From JAPPLB01 sp965218555 (GTDB lineage: Bacteria; Acidobacteriota; Terriglobia; Bryobacterales; UBA6623): a stretch of 64,000 nt of DNA. The notes beneath the pieces are model-generated. The model worked only from the letters and a program-made list of their open reading frames with translations, searched no databases and was not told the origin of the DNA. The DNA lies in contig OZ244625.1 of the NCBI GenBank assembly GCA_965218555.1, forward strand, positions 2,728,001-2,792,000, read 5' to 3'. Of this stretch, positions 43,356 through 52,341 are shown one piece after another. Numbering within the stretch: position 1 is the stretch's first letter; the number at the start of each line of letters is the position of its first letter. Position numbers and translations under genes: made by a program.

Positions 43356-43957
43356 GGAGCCAACCAGGCGCCGTTGACTTACAGGGCCTCGGGGCGAGGG
43401 CCTTCTTCCGATCCCGCGACGCGGCCGAGCTGGGCGTCAGCTCCCGCGAGTTGCGGCGCCTGCTGGATGAGGGCGCCGTCGAGCGTGTGGCTCGCGGCCT
43501 GTACCGCCTCGCCGACGCCGAGCCGACCGAGCACTACACCCTGGCCGCCGTCTGCGCGCGGGTTCCGGGCGCCATCGTCTGCATGCTGTCCGCCCTGAAC
43601 GTCCACGGCCTCGGCACGCAGCTTCCGCGGGAAGTTTGGATCGCCATACCGCACAAGGCCCGCGCGCCCCGCCTTCCCGAGCTGCCGGTCAAGGTGGTCC
43701 GCTTTTCCGGAGCATCGCTGCGCTACGGAGTCGGGGCAGCGGCCTTCGAGGGGGTTCCCGCCCGTATCACCAGCCCGGCGCGCACCGTCGTGGACTGCTT
43801 CCGCTTCCGCCGGCTGGTCGGCAAGGACGCGGCGCTCGAGGCGCTGCTCGACGCCCTGCGCGATCGCAGGGTGAGCGCCGACGAGATCTGGCGCGCGGCC
43901 GAGGTCTGCCGTGCGAGGTCGCTCGTGGGCCCGCTGCTGGAGGTGCTGTCGCGATGA
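43346..43957 (+). CDS. abiEi: AbiEi-family antitoxin
   Basis: The antitoxin of the type IV AbiE toxin-antitoxin/abortive infection module. The N-terminal winged helix (RDAAELGVSSRELRRLLDEGAVERVARGLYRL) and the C-terminal AbiEi domain (CMLSALNVHGLGTQLPREVWIAIP, ITSPARTVVDCFRFRRLVG) are present. At 203 residues it fits the family. The ATG at 43346 lies inside the right inverted end of the dispersed repeat, so the first residues may be repeat-derived or the true start may be downstream. Its stop overlaps abiEii by four bases (ATGA). Confidence 0.87.
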   Translation: MQARSQPGAVDLQGLGARAFFRSRDAAELGVSSRELRRLLDEGAVERVARGLYRLADAEPTEHYTLAAVCARVPGAIVCMLSALNVHGLGTQLPREVWIAIPHKARAPRLPELPVKVVRFSGASLRYGVGAAAFEGVPARITSPARTVVDCFRFRRLVGKDAALEALLDALRDRRVSADEIWRAAEVCRARSLVGPLLEVLSR

Positions 43958-44317
43958 GCCCGCCGCGGGAGATCCGGGATGCCGCCGCCTCCGTCCGCCA
44001 ACGCCTCCTGAACCTCGCCCGCGAGCGGGGCGTGGACTACAACCTTGTACTCCAGCGCTACGCGGCCGAGCGCTTCCTCTACCGTCTCTCTGTCTCGGGC
44101 GAGGTGGACCGCTTCACCCTGAAAGGCGCGGCGCTCTTCCGGGTGTGGGCCGGGCAGGAGTTGCGGCCGACCCGCGACGTCGACTTCCTTGGCGCCGGTC
44201 ACGAAGACCACGCCGCGATTCGCACCGCCCTCGAGGCCGTCTGCGGCATCCCCTGTCTCGAGGACGGCGTCGTATTCGACCCGGCGACGATCCGGATCGA
44301 CGACATCCGCGACGAGC
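43954..44317 (+). pseudogene. abiEii: AbiEii toxin, 5' part (interrupted by IS21)
   Basis: The nucleotidyltransferase toxin of the AbiE pair. LVLQRYAAERFLYRLSVSGEVDRFTLKGAALFRVW and RPTRDVDFLG carry the GxxL/DxD-type nucleotidyltransferase signature. The frame breaks after RIDDIRDE at the ACGAGC target sequence (44312-44317), where an IS21 element begins. Removing the element joins codon 122 in frame to the 3' part at 46439. Confidence 0.88.
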
Positions 44318-44490
44318 TGTCAATGTCAAACGAAAATTGCGCACTTCTGACAAACGAAAATTGCACACATTTGAGGGGAGAACCGCCGCGGGTTTGGCGG
44401 ACTTTCCCCCTTCGTTGCGATGGGGGTTGAGGTGGCCGTCGGAGGGAGCGGAGCGACCGGAGCCGGCCACCTCAAGCTGTGCAGCAGCCG

Positions 44491-45303
44491 TCATGTTCCC
44501 GTCCCTGCGGGCGGGGTGGCTTCGCCGTCCGCGCGTTGCATGGAACGCCACAGCCCCTGGTGAGCCCTCATCCGGAAGCTGTTCCCGCGGATGTTGACGA
44601 TGTGGCAGTGGTGCAGCAGGCGGTCGATCAGGGCCGCCGCCATGACGTCGTCCCCCAGTACTGCGCCCCATTCTTCGAATCCCTTGTTGGAGGTCAGCAC
44701 GGTCGAGGCCTGCTCGTGGCGCGCGTTGATCAGCTGGAAGAACAGCACGGCTCCATCGCGGCTGACGGGCAGGTAGCCGATCTCGTCGACGACCAACAGC
44801 GCCGGATGGGTCAGCATGCGCAGGCGGCGCGCCAGCTGGCCCGCTGCACGGGCCTGCTCCAGCGACTCGATCAGGCTCGCCAGCGTTCCGTAGTAGACCC
44901 GCCGCCCCGACTCCGCCGCGGTGATGGCGAGACTGATGGCCAAGTGCGTCTTGCCGACTCCGGGTGGCCCCAGCAGAACGACGTTCTCCTGGCGGGCCAG
45001 GAACCCGAGCTCGTGCAGACTCTCGATCTGCTCGCGCTTGAGGCTCGGCTGAAAGGCGAAGTCGAACTGCGCCAGGGTCTTCACGGCGGGCAGCCGGGAG
45101 GCGCGCATGGCGGTCTCCAAGCGGCGGTTGTTGCGCAGGGCGATCTGGGCGCCCAGCAGCCGCTCGAGAGCCTCGCCGGCGGTCACGGCGCCGCTGTCGA
45201 GTTGCGCCAGGATGCCGTCCACCGCCTCCAGCGCACCCGGCATCTTCAGGTCGGCCAGCATCGCCCGCAGCCGGGCGCGCCGCCCGTCGGCCGGCGCGCT
45301 CAT
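44491..45303 (-). CDS. istB: IS21 transposition helper ATPase
   Basis: A DnaC/DnaA-like AAA+ ATPase that delivers target DNA to IstA. Walker A is LLGPPGVGKTHLAISLAI, Walker B is LLVVDEIGYLPVS, followed by QLINARHEQASTVLTSNKGFEEWG. At 270 residues it is full length. Its start overlaps the istA stop by four bases, implying coupled translation. Confidence 0.94.
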   Translation of the reverse strand: MSAPADGRRARLRAMLADLKMPGALEAVDGILAQLDSGAVTAGEALERLLGAQIALRNNRRLETAMRASRLPAVKTLAQFDFAFQPSLKREQIESLHELGFLARQENVVLLGPPGVGKTHLAISLAITAAESGRRVYYGTLASLIESLEQARAAGQLARRLRMLTHPALLVVDEIGYLPVSRDGAVLFFQLINARHEQASTVLTSNKGFEEWGAVLGDDVMAAALIDRLLHHCHIVNIRGNSFRMRAHQGLWRSMQRADGEATPPAGTGT

Positions 45304-46319
45304 CGCACCACCTCCGCGTACACCCGCAACGGCCGACGCTCAACGGCCACTGGCGTCGGGGCCCAAGACGGAGCCGCCGGGCGCATCCGGCCTCCGACGC
45401 GCTGGTACGGCCCGCATGCCAACGGCCCCAAGGCTCCCCGCTCGTCACGCTCGAACCGCTCCTGCGGTCGCTCCCCGGTCGTGCCGTGCCGCCGCACGTT
45501 GGCGGTCTCCGCCAGCCAGCGCTCCGCCTGCTCGTTCAGGTCCGCGTCACTGACAAACTCCCGGCCGTAAAAGAAGCTCTCCCGCACATAGCGGATCGGC
45601 CGCTCCACCTTGCCCTTGGTCCGTGCCCGGTAGGGCCGGCAGGACCGCGGCCGGAAGCCCCAGTGCGCGGCGAAACGCAAGAACTCTGCGTTCAGCGCCA
45701 GCGGCCCACCCAGCAGGCGGTCGTCGGACACCACCACCGACCGCATCTGGTCGAACAGCAGCTCCTGCGGCACGCCCCCGAAGCGCTCGAAGGCGCCCTC
45801 CAGGCCGCGGCACAGCACCTCCATCGTCTGCCGCTGGAAGAACCGCAGCCACAGCAGCCGCGAGTAGCCCAGCACCACCAGCAGCGCCTGACGCCGTCCC
45901 CACGGCAGCCGGAAGCCGCCGAAGTCTACCTGGCCCTGATGCCCCGGAGGCGTCTCGAACCGTACCACCGGATCCGCTGTCTCCCGTGGCCGGACCTGGC
46001 GCACGTAATCCCGCACGCTCCCGTAGCAGCCCGGGTATCCCGCCGCCCGCACCTCCTCATACAGCCGCTGCACCGTCAGCTTCGGATACACCTCCAGGCG
46101 CGCCTCGATCATCCCCTTGTACGGGTCCAACTTGCGCGCGATCGGCGCCCGCCGCGCATAGCCGCCCGCCTCCGTGGTCAGCTCCCGGTCCAACTGACCG
46201 GACTCGATCCAGTAGTGGATCGTCCGCCGACTGAGCTGGAACCGCCGTGCCAGCTCGGCCTTCGACACCCCTTGCTCCAAGTAATGCTTCAGCAGCATCT
46301 TCGCCTCCATGTCGTACAT
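45300..46319 (-). CDS. istA: IS21-family transposase
   Basis: A DDE transposase. The N-terminal helix-turn-helix is LEQGVSKAELARRFQLSRRTIHYWIESG. The catalytic core shows GHQGQVDFGGFRLPWG, ELLFDQMRSVVVSDDR and RARTKGKVERPIRYVRESF. Starts at ATG 46319 (MYDMEAKM) or 46310 are better than the GTG at 46349. It is at least 340 residues and appears intact, so recent insertion into abiEii is plausible. Confidence 0.92.
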   Translation of the reverse strand: MYDMEAKMLLKHYLEQGVSKAELARRFQLSRRTIHYWIESGQLDRELTTEAGGYARRAPIARKLDPYKGMIEARLEVYPKLTVQRLYEEVRAAGYPGCYGSVRDYVRQVRPRETADPVVRFETPPGHQGQVDFGGFRLPWGRRQALLVVLGYSRLLWLRFFQRQTMEVLCRGLEGAFERFGGVPQELLFDQMRSVVVSDDRLLGGPLALNAEFLRFAAHWGFRPRSCRPYRARTKGKVERPIRYVRESFFYGREFVSDADLNEQAERWLAETANVRRHGTTGERPQERFERDERGALGPLACGPYQRVGGRMRPAAPSWAPTPVAVERRPLRVYAEVVR

Positions 46320-46432
46320 CTCTCCGCCCCTCCATGTGGCCTCGCCCACATGCTGGAGCAGCGGTCTTCCCGCCGGTGAAAAGTGTGCAATTTTGGCTTG
46401 TCGAAAATGTGCAAATTAGCATTGCCGCCAAC

Positions 46433-47034
46433 ACGAGCAGCCGTACGGCGGCCTGCGGGCAAGGATCAAGGGCGGCCTGGGCCAAGCCCGGCTCGCTCTC
46501 CAGGTCGATATCGGCTTCGGCGATGTCATCACGCCCGAGCGCGAGGAGCGGGACTACCCCACGCTGCTCGACCTGCCGGCCCCTCGCCTCTGGACCTACC
46601 CTCGCGAGACGCTGGTCGCCGAGAAGCTCCAGGCAATGGTGCGTTTGGGAGCGGTCAACTCCCGCGTGAAAGACCTCTGGGACGTCGCCTGCCTCGCTCG
46701 CCGCTTCGCGTTCGACGGCGAGACCCTGCGCACCGCGATCGAGCAGACCTTCCGCCGGCGCGGGACGCCGTTCGCGGGCGAGCGGCCGGCGGCGCTGCTG
46801 CCCGGCTACTACGAAGACACCGCGCGCGGGCGGCGCTGGCGGGAGCTGCAGCGGCAGGTCGGGACGGCCGGGGACGGTCCGGCCCGGCTGGTGGACGCCG
46901 GCGAGGAGCTGCGGCGCTTCCTGGGGCCGGTCTTTGAAAGCCTGATCGCGAACAGCCCGTTCACGCAGTCCTGGCCCTCCGGCGGGCCTTGGCGGCCGGG
47001 GATCCAGCCCCGGACGGGAGGCGAAGGACCGTGA
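46433..47034 (+). pseudogene. abiEii: AbiEii toxin, 3' part (after IS21)
   Basis: After the second ACGAGC copy the frame resumes as QPYGGLRARIKGGLGQARLALQVDIGFGD, the segment that follows DDIRxEx in AbiEii proteins. It continues through RETLVAEKLQAMVRLG and SRVKDLWDVACLARRF, the conserved C-terminal region. The stop TGA (47032-47034) overlaps the hsdS GTG. The rebuilt protein would be 319 residues, so only the insertion disables it. Confidence 0.87.
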
Positions 47035-48410
47035 CGGAGGCGGCCGATCGGATCGAGCAGGCGCAGCCCCGGCGCTTCCGCCCCTACCCGGAGTACAGGG
47101 ACTCCGGCGTCGAATGGCTGGGCGGGATGCCGACGGATTGGGAGTCGTTTCGACTTCGCTTTATTGTCAATACAAGCGTCACAAAGAAAGAGGTCCGTGA
47201 ACTTGATCCTGAGACCGAGGTTTCTTTCGTTCCCATGGAGGCGGTCGGAGAATACGGAGGCCTCGATCTCGATGCAACGAAACCGCTTTCCGAGGTTGTC
47301 GATGGCTATACGTATTTCTGCAACGGCGATGTCATCGTTGCCAAGATCACCCCGTGCTTCGAGAACGGGAAGGGTGCTCTAGCCAGTGGCCTGTATAGCA
47401 GCATCGGTTTCGGAACGACCGAGCTCCACGTGCTTCGTCCATCAGGCAACGTAGACGCTCGTTTCCTGCTCTACCTGACCTTCAGCGACCACTTTCGCCG
47501 CATCGGGACAGCTTCAATGTATGGGGCAGGTGGCCAGAAACGTATTTCAGACGATTTCATTCGCAACTTCCGTCATCCAGTACCCAGCCTCTCCGAGCAA
47601 CGCGCCATCGCCGCGTTTCTCGATCGCGAGACGGCGAAGATCGATGGGTTGGTGGATCGGAAGGAGCGGCTGATCGAGCTGCTTCAGGAGAAACGCGCCG
47701 CCCTCATCACCCGCGCCGTCACCCGCGGCCTCGACCCGAACGCCCCCATGAAAGACTCCGGCGTCGAATGGCTCGGCGAAATCCCGGCGCATTGGGAGGT
47801 GAAGAAGCTCGGCTACGTGACGAAGATTGGCAACGGTTCGACACCAAATCGAAACGAAGCACGCTATTGGGTCGACGGGTCGCATCCGTGGCTAACGAGC
47901 GCAAAGATCAACGAGGGGGTCATCGCAACGGCAGATCAGTTCGTGACGGACGTTGCGTTCCGTGAGTGTCACCTTCCCCCTGTCCCCGCGGGTAGTATTC
48001 TTGTTGCAATTACGGCAGAAGGCCAAACTAGGGGGCGGGCTGCTTTACTGAGCATAGACTCAACGATCAGTCAGCACTTGGCGTACATAACACCGAGCTG
48101 CCCAGAGATCAACGCGGGCTTTCTCGTGCGGCTCTTTGAGGCGCGCTACGAGTGGCTACGGGAGGAGAGTAGTGGTTCGGGAAGTACTCGTGCGGCACTG
48201 ACCTGCGAGTTCCTCCGATCGACCCGGCTCGCGTTCCCTCCTATGGCCGAGCAACGCGCCATCGCCGAGTTCCTCGACCGCGAGACAGCCAGGATCGACA
48301 CCCTCATCGCCAAAGTCCGCCAAGCCATCGACTACCTCAAAGAATTCCGCACCGCCCTGATCTCGGCGGCGGTCACGGGCAAGATCGACGTGCGGGAGGC
48401 AGCGTCATGA
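47031..48410 (+). CDS. hsdS: Type I restriction-modification specificity subunit
   Basis: Recognises the split target sequence of the type I enzyme. Two target-recognition domains are separated by conserved helices: SLSEQRAIAAFLDRETAKIDGLVDRKERLIELLQEKRAALI near residue 190 and PPMAEQRAIAEFLDRETARIDTLIAK near the C-terminus. Repeated YRDSGVEWLGGMPTDWE and MKDSGVEWLGEIPAHWE mark the start of each half. The GTG at 47031 overlaps the abiEii stop (GTGA), and the end overlaps hsdR by four bases. Confidence 0.93.
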   Translation: MTEAADRIEQAQPRRFRPYPEYRDSGVEWLGGMPTDWESFRLRFIVNTSVTKKEVRELDPETEVSFVPMEAVGEYGGLDLDATKPLSEVVDGYTYFCNGDVIVAKITPCFENGKGALASGLYSSIGFGTTELHVLRPSGNVDARFLLYLTFSDHFRRIGTASMYGAGGQKRISDDFIRNFRHPVPSLSEQRAIAAFLDRETAKIDGLVDRKERLIELLQEKRAALITRAVTRGLDPNAPMKDSGVEWLGEIPAHWEVKKLGYVTKIGNGSTPNRNEARYWVDGSHPWLTSAKINEGVIATADQFVTDVAFRECHLPPVPAGSILVAITAEGQTRGRAALLSIDSTISQHLAYITPSCPEINAGFLVRLFEARYEWLREESSGSGSTRAALTCEFLRSTRLAFPPMAEQRAIAEFLDRETARIDTLIAKVRQAIDYLKEFRTALISAAVTGKIDVREAAS

Positions 48411-51400
48411 CACCGGTGATCTCCGAGTACGCCTTCGAGGAGGCGATCGAGCGCGCGCTGTTGCGGGATTCGGCGGCGGGCGGCTACCGCAAGCTCGGGT
48501 GGGAGGACTATGACCGCGGGCTGTGCCTGATGCCGTCCGAGGTGGTCGATTTCCTGCTGGCCACCCAGCCGAAGGAGTGGGAGAAACTCCGGCAGCACTA
48601 CGGCGCCGGCGTGAAGCCGCGCTTCCTGGGCCGGCTCTCGCGCGAGATCGGCCGCCGGGGGGCGCTCGACGTGCTGCGCAACGGCGTCAAAGACTCGGGC
48701 TGCCGCTTCCGGCTGGCGTACTTCCGGCCGGCGAGCGGGCTCAACGAGGAACTGCAACGGCTGCACGCGGCCAACCTCTTCGCGGTCGTGCGCCAGCTCC
48801 GCTACAGCGAGAAGGGCGGGCAGAGCCTCGACCTCGCGATCTTTCTCAACGGCATCCCGATCTTCACGGCCGAGCTGAAGAACCCGCTCAACGGGCAGGA
48901 CGTCGAGGACGCGATCCGGCAGTACAAGACCGGCCGCGACCCGCGCGAGCCGCTTTTCGCCTACGGGCGCTGCCTGGCCCACTTCGCGGTGGACCCCGAT
49001 CTGGTGTTCGTGACGACCCGGCTGGCCGGGCCGGCGACCCGTTTCCTTCCGTTCAACCGGGGGCGCTTCGGCGGGGCGGGGAATCCGCCGGTCCCGCCCA
49101 CCCGCCGGGGTTTCCCGACCGATTACCTGTGGGAGCGCATCTGGGCGCGGGACAGCGTCCTCGACCTGATCCGCCAGTTCATCCACGAGGTCGAGGAGGA
49201 GGACGAGCGAGGGCGCAAGACCGGCAAGCGCTTCCTGATCTTCCCGCGCTACCAGCAGCTCGATTGCGTGCGCCAACTCGTCGGCCACGCGCGCGAGCGC
49301 GGCCCCGGCGAGCGCTACCTGATCCAGCACTCGGCCGGCAGCGGCAAGAGCTTCACCATCGCCTGGCTCGCCCATCGGCTCTCGGTGCTGCACGACCGCG
49401 ATGACCGGAAGGTCTTCGACTCGGTCGTCGTGGTCACCGACCGGCGCGTGCTCGACCGCCAGCTCCAGAGCACCATCCGGCAGTTCGAGCAGACCCTCGG
49501 CGTGGTCGAGAACATCGACCGGACCTCGCGCCAGCTCCGCGAGGCCCTCGAAGCGGGCCGCACGATCATCGTCACCACGCTGCAGAAGTTTCCCGTCATC
49601 GCCGAGCAGATCGGCCGCCTGCCCGGCCGGCGCTTCGCGGTGATCGTCGACGAGGCGCATTCGTCGCAGTCCGGCGAGAGCACGAAGAGCCTCAAGACGG
49701 TGCTCTCGGCGGGGAGCCTGGAGCAGGCCGAGAAGGAGGAAAAGGGTGCCGAGACCCCCGAACAGGAGGTCGAGGAGCGCGTCCACGAGGAGATCCGCAA
49801 GCGCGGGCGTCTGCCGAACCTCTCGACGTTCGCCTTCACGGCGACCCCGAAGCCCAAGACCCTCGAGCTGTTCGGCCGCAAGCGCCCGGACGGGAGTTTC
49901 GAGCCCTTCCACCGCTACAGCATGCGGCAGGCGATCGAGGAAGGCTTCATCCTCGACGTGCTGGTGAGCTACGCCACCTACAAGGCCTACTGGCGCCTGC
50001 TGAAGAAGATCGAAACCGATCCGCGCTACGACAGGAGCAAGGCGGAGTATCTGCTCAAGTCGTTCGTCGAGCTGCACCCGCACGCCATCCGCGAGAAGAT
50101 CGCCATCTGCGTCGAGCACTTCGCCGCGCAGGCCGCGGGCGAGATCGGCGGGCGCGCCAAGGCGATGATCGTGACGCGCTCGCGGCTGCACGCGGTGCGC
50201 TCGAAGCTCGTCCTCGATCGCTGCCTGGCCGAGAATGGCCATCCCTGGAAAGCCCTCGTCGCCTTCTCCGGAACGGTGAAGGACGGCGGCGCATCGTACA
50301 CGGAGTCGGGCATGAACTCGGCCGGGAAGAAGCTGTTCATCAGCGAGAGTCGGACGGCGGCCGAGTTCGAGAAGCCCGAGTACCGCTTCCTGGTCGTCGC
50401 CAGCAAGTTCCAGACCGGATTCGACCAGCCGCTGCTGCACACGATGTACGTGGACAAGAAGCTGGGCGGCGTGAACGCGGTCCAGACGCTGTCGCGCCTG
50501 AACCGCACCCACCCCGGCAAGAAGGGCGCGATGGTGCTCGACTTCGCCAACGAAGCCGACGAGATCGAGAAGGCCTTCGAGCCGTACTACGAGACCACCC
50601 TGCTCTCGGAGGAAACCGACCCCAACCTGCTCTACGAGGTCCAGGACCGGCTGCTCGGCTTCGGCGTGTTCACGGGCGAAGACGTCGAGGCTTTCGCGCG
50701 GGTGTACTTCGTCCCCGAGCTGACCCAGGATCGCCTCTACAAGGCGCTCGAACCGTTGCGGCAGCGCTTCTACGATCTGGCCCCGGACGAGGCGGGCGGC
50801 TTCCGCGGCCAACTGAGCGACTACGTGCGACTGTACGCCTTCCTTTCCCAGGTGCTGCGGTTCGCCGACACCGGCCTCGAAAAGCTCTACGTCTTCGCCC
50901 GCTACCTGCGGCGGCGGCTGCCGGCCGACTGCGAGGAGCTGCCTCGCGAGGTCCAGCGGAACATCGACATGGAGTCGTTCCGCATCCGGCGGACGAGCGG
51001 CGGCCGGATCGCGCTCGAACGGCAGGGCCGGCCGCTCGAACCCGCCGGCAGCAAGCCTCGCGGCGGCCCCGGCGCGGAGGAGCTCGAGGCGCTCTCGCGG
51101 ATTATCGAGGCGCTGAACGAGCGCTTCGGACTGAACCTCGGCCCCGAGCACCGCGTCACGCTCGAGCACATCCGCGCGGCCCTCGACCAGGACGCCGGCC
51201 TCGACGCCAGCGCCCGCGTGAACACCCGCGAGAATGTGCGGCTGACCTTCGACCCCAAGGTCGAGGACAAGATCCAGGAGATCGTCGAGACCAACTTCGC
51301 CCTGTACAAGCGCATCACCGACGACCCCGGCTTCGGCCAGGCGCTCAAGAACTTCCTCTTCGACGACTACATGCGGCGGCGCCGGCGAGCCGAGGAGCTG

Positions 51401-51877
51401 CTCGAGCTCCAGGAGTCGAAGACGCTCGAGTTCAAGTCGAGCCTGCGCTGGAACCTGCGGGAGGACTGTAAGGACGATAAGCGCGTGACCCACGCGGCGC
51501 TCAAGACCATCGCCGCGTTCCTCAACACCGAGGGCGGTGACCTGCTGATCGGCGTGGACGACGGCCGCAAGGTGCTCGGCATCGAGCACGACCGCCTGGA
51601 GAACGACGACAAGTTCATGCGGCACCTGGCCCAGGCCGTGCGTAACGGCCTCGGTGACCGCGCCGGCGCCTGCATCGATCCCAAAACGGAGATCGTCGAG
51701 GGCAAGACCGTCTGCCTGGTGAGCTGCCAGCGGAGCCCCGAGCCGGTGTACCTGCGCTGGAAGGGCCAGGAGAAGGCCTCCGGGGGCGATTTCTATGTCC
51801 GGAGCGGTCCGGGCTCGGTGTGCCTCGGCGAGGAGGATGCCGGGGAGTACGTCGCTACCCGGTTCAATTCGAAGTAA
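48407..51877 (+). CDS. hsdR: Type I restriction endonuclease subunit R with C-terminal Schlafen-like AlbA_2 domain
   Basis: The ATP-dependent translocase and nuclease of the type I system. The PD-(D/E)xK nuclease is at residues 142-158 (LDLAIFLNG...AELK), and the helicase has AGSGKS near 311 and VIVDEAHSSQ. An HsdR C-terminal helical region follows. From about residue 997 an extra domain reads ESKTLEFKSSLRWNL, FLNTEGGDLLIGVDDG and FYVRSGPGSVCL, the Schlafen AlbA_2/AAA_4 pattern. At 1156 residues it is about 150 longer than usual. The ATG overlaps hsdS (ATGA). Confidence 0.93.
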   Translation: MTPVISEYAFEEAIERALLRDSAAGGYRKLGWEDYDRGLCLMPSEVVDFLLATQPKEWEKLRQHYGAGVKPRFLGRLSREIGRRGALDVLRNGVKDSGCRFRLAYFRPASGLNEELQRLHAANLFAVVRQLRYSEKGGQSLDLAIFLNGIPIFTAELKNPLNGQDVEDAIRQYKTGRDPREPLFAYGRCLAHFAVDPDLVFVTTRLAGPATRFLPFNRGRFGGAGNPPVPPTRRGFPTDYLWERIWARDSVLDLIRQFIHEVEEEDERGRKTGKRFLIFPRYQQLDCVRQLVGHARERGPGERYLIQHSAGSGKSFTIAWLAHRLSVLHDRDDRKVFDSVVVVTDRRVLDRQLQSTIRQFEQTLGVVENIDRTSRQLREALEAGRTIIVTTLQKFPVIAEQIGRLPGRRFAVIVDEAHSSQSGESTKSLKTVLSAGSLEQAEKEEKGAETPEQEVEERVHEEIRKRGRLPNLSTFAFTATPKPKTLELFGRKRPDGSFEPFHRYSMRQAIEEGFILDVLVSYATYKAYWRLLKKIETDPRYDRSKAEYLLKSFVELHPHAIREKIAICVEHFAAQAAGEIGGRAKAMIVTRSRLHAVRSKLVLDRCLAENGHPWKALVAFSGTVKDGGASYTESGMNSAGKKLFISESRTAAEFEKPEYRFLVVASKFQTGFDQPLLHTMYVDKKLGGVNAVQTLSRLNRTHPGKKGAMVLDFANEADEIEKAFEPYYETTLLSEETDPNLLYEVQDRLLGFGVFTGEDVEAFARVYFVPELTQDRLYKALEPLRQRFYDLAPDEAGGFRGQLSDYVRLYAFLSQVLRFADTGLEKLYVFARYLRRRLPADCEELPREVQRNIDMESFRIRRTSGGRIALERQGRPLEPAGSKPRGGPGAEELEALSRIIEALNERFGLNLGPEHRVTLEHIRAALDQDAGLDASARVNTRENVRLTFDPKVEDKIQEIVETNFALYKRITDDPGFGQALKNFLFDDYMRRRRRAEELLELQESKTLEFKSSLRWNLREDCKDDKRVTHAALKTIAAFLNTEGGDLLIGVDDGRKVLGIEHDRLENDDKFMRHLAQAVRNGLGDRAGACIDPKTEIVEGKTVCLVSCQRSPEPVYLRWKGQEKASGGDFYVRSGPGSVCLGEEDAGEYVATRFNSK

Positions 51878-51906
51878 TCCCCGCGCGGCAGCGTTCGTGA
51901 TTCGTG

Positions 51907-52113
51907 ATGCAGGGTAGGTTCACCGGCCGTCAGGCGTTTCGTTCTTGAGCGGCGCCAACCCCCTTCCGGCGGCCTTTTCCAATACACGCCGTCCTCCCCA
52001 CGCATCACGGTCTTTACCCATCAAGCACGCCAGGCAAGTGCAACGAAGTCATGGCGGCCGTACCGCCTTTTTCGGTTTTCAGGTCACGAATCACGAAACA
52101 CTGATTTTTTGAG
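51907..52113 (+). repeat. Dispersed-repeat modules beside the IS1595 transposon
   Basis: ATGCAGGGTAGGTTCACCGG at 51907 repeats near 54480-54634. From 51985 CCTCCCCACGCATCACGG, CTTTACCCATCAAGCACG and CGCCTTTTTCGGTTTTCAGG match 40426-40575. The tract CACGAATCACGAAACAC then meets the transposon, and it continues as GACACGGCTTTTGCGG after 54328. The transposon thus sits inside a repeat copy. Confidence 0.7.
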
Positions 52114-52146
52114 GGGTATTACATACTAAAGTCCCGAAATCGAGAA

Positions 52147-52341
52147 TCACACCCGCCGTCGTCGTGGCTTGTCGATCCAGCGAACCTTGACGGGTCGAGT
52201 GAGCGCACGGCCGATGGCTGACATTCGTTCAGCAACAGTTGCGCCGGGAAGGTCAACAGAGAACTCTTCTTCATGCTCGGCCTTGGTGGGCTGATAGTCG
52301 GACTTGACCAGTTCTACGACCTTGGGATTTTTTGATTTCAT
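52147..52341 (-). CDS. Small passenger protein of unknown function
   Basis: A 64-residue charged protein (MKSKNPKVVELVKSDYQPTK...) ending in a basic IDKPRRRRV tail. It is the last gene of the transposon, starting by four-base overlap (ATGA) with the preceding passenger frame, and ending just inside the left inverted repeat. No domain is recognised. The basic tail could bind nucleic acid or a partner, but this is speculation. Confidence 0.65.
   Translation of the reverse strand: MKSKNPKVVELVKSDYQPTKAEHEEEFSVDLPGATVAERMSAIGRALTRPVKVRWIDKPRRRRV

Larger units (their letters stand above)
44318..46432 (-). mobile_element. IS21-family insertion sequence
   Basis: It is flanked by ACGAGC at 44312-44317 and 46433-46438, a 6-bp target duplication. 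The left end holds tandem repeats TGTCAAACGAAAATTGCGCA (44324) and TGACAAACGAAAATTGCACA (44348), and the right end has the inverse GACAAGCCAAAATTGCACAC. Multiple terminal repeats of this kind are characteristic of the family. The 2115-bp element encodes istA and istB. Confidence 0.88.

Noticed and set aside
48332..51625. Minus-strand open frame of 1097 codons opposite hsdR
   Set aside because: Its Leu/Val/Glu/Arg-rich translation mirrors the GC-rich codons of hsdR, has no domain, and hsdR itself is a clear gene.
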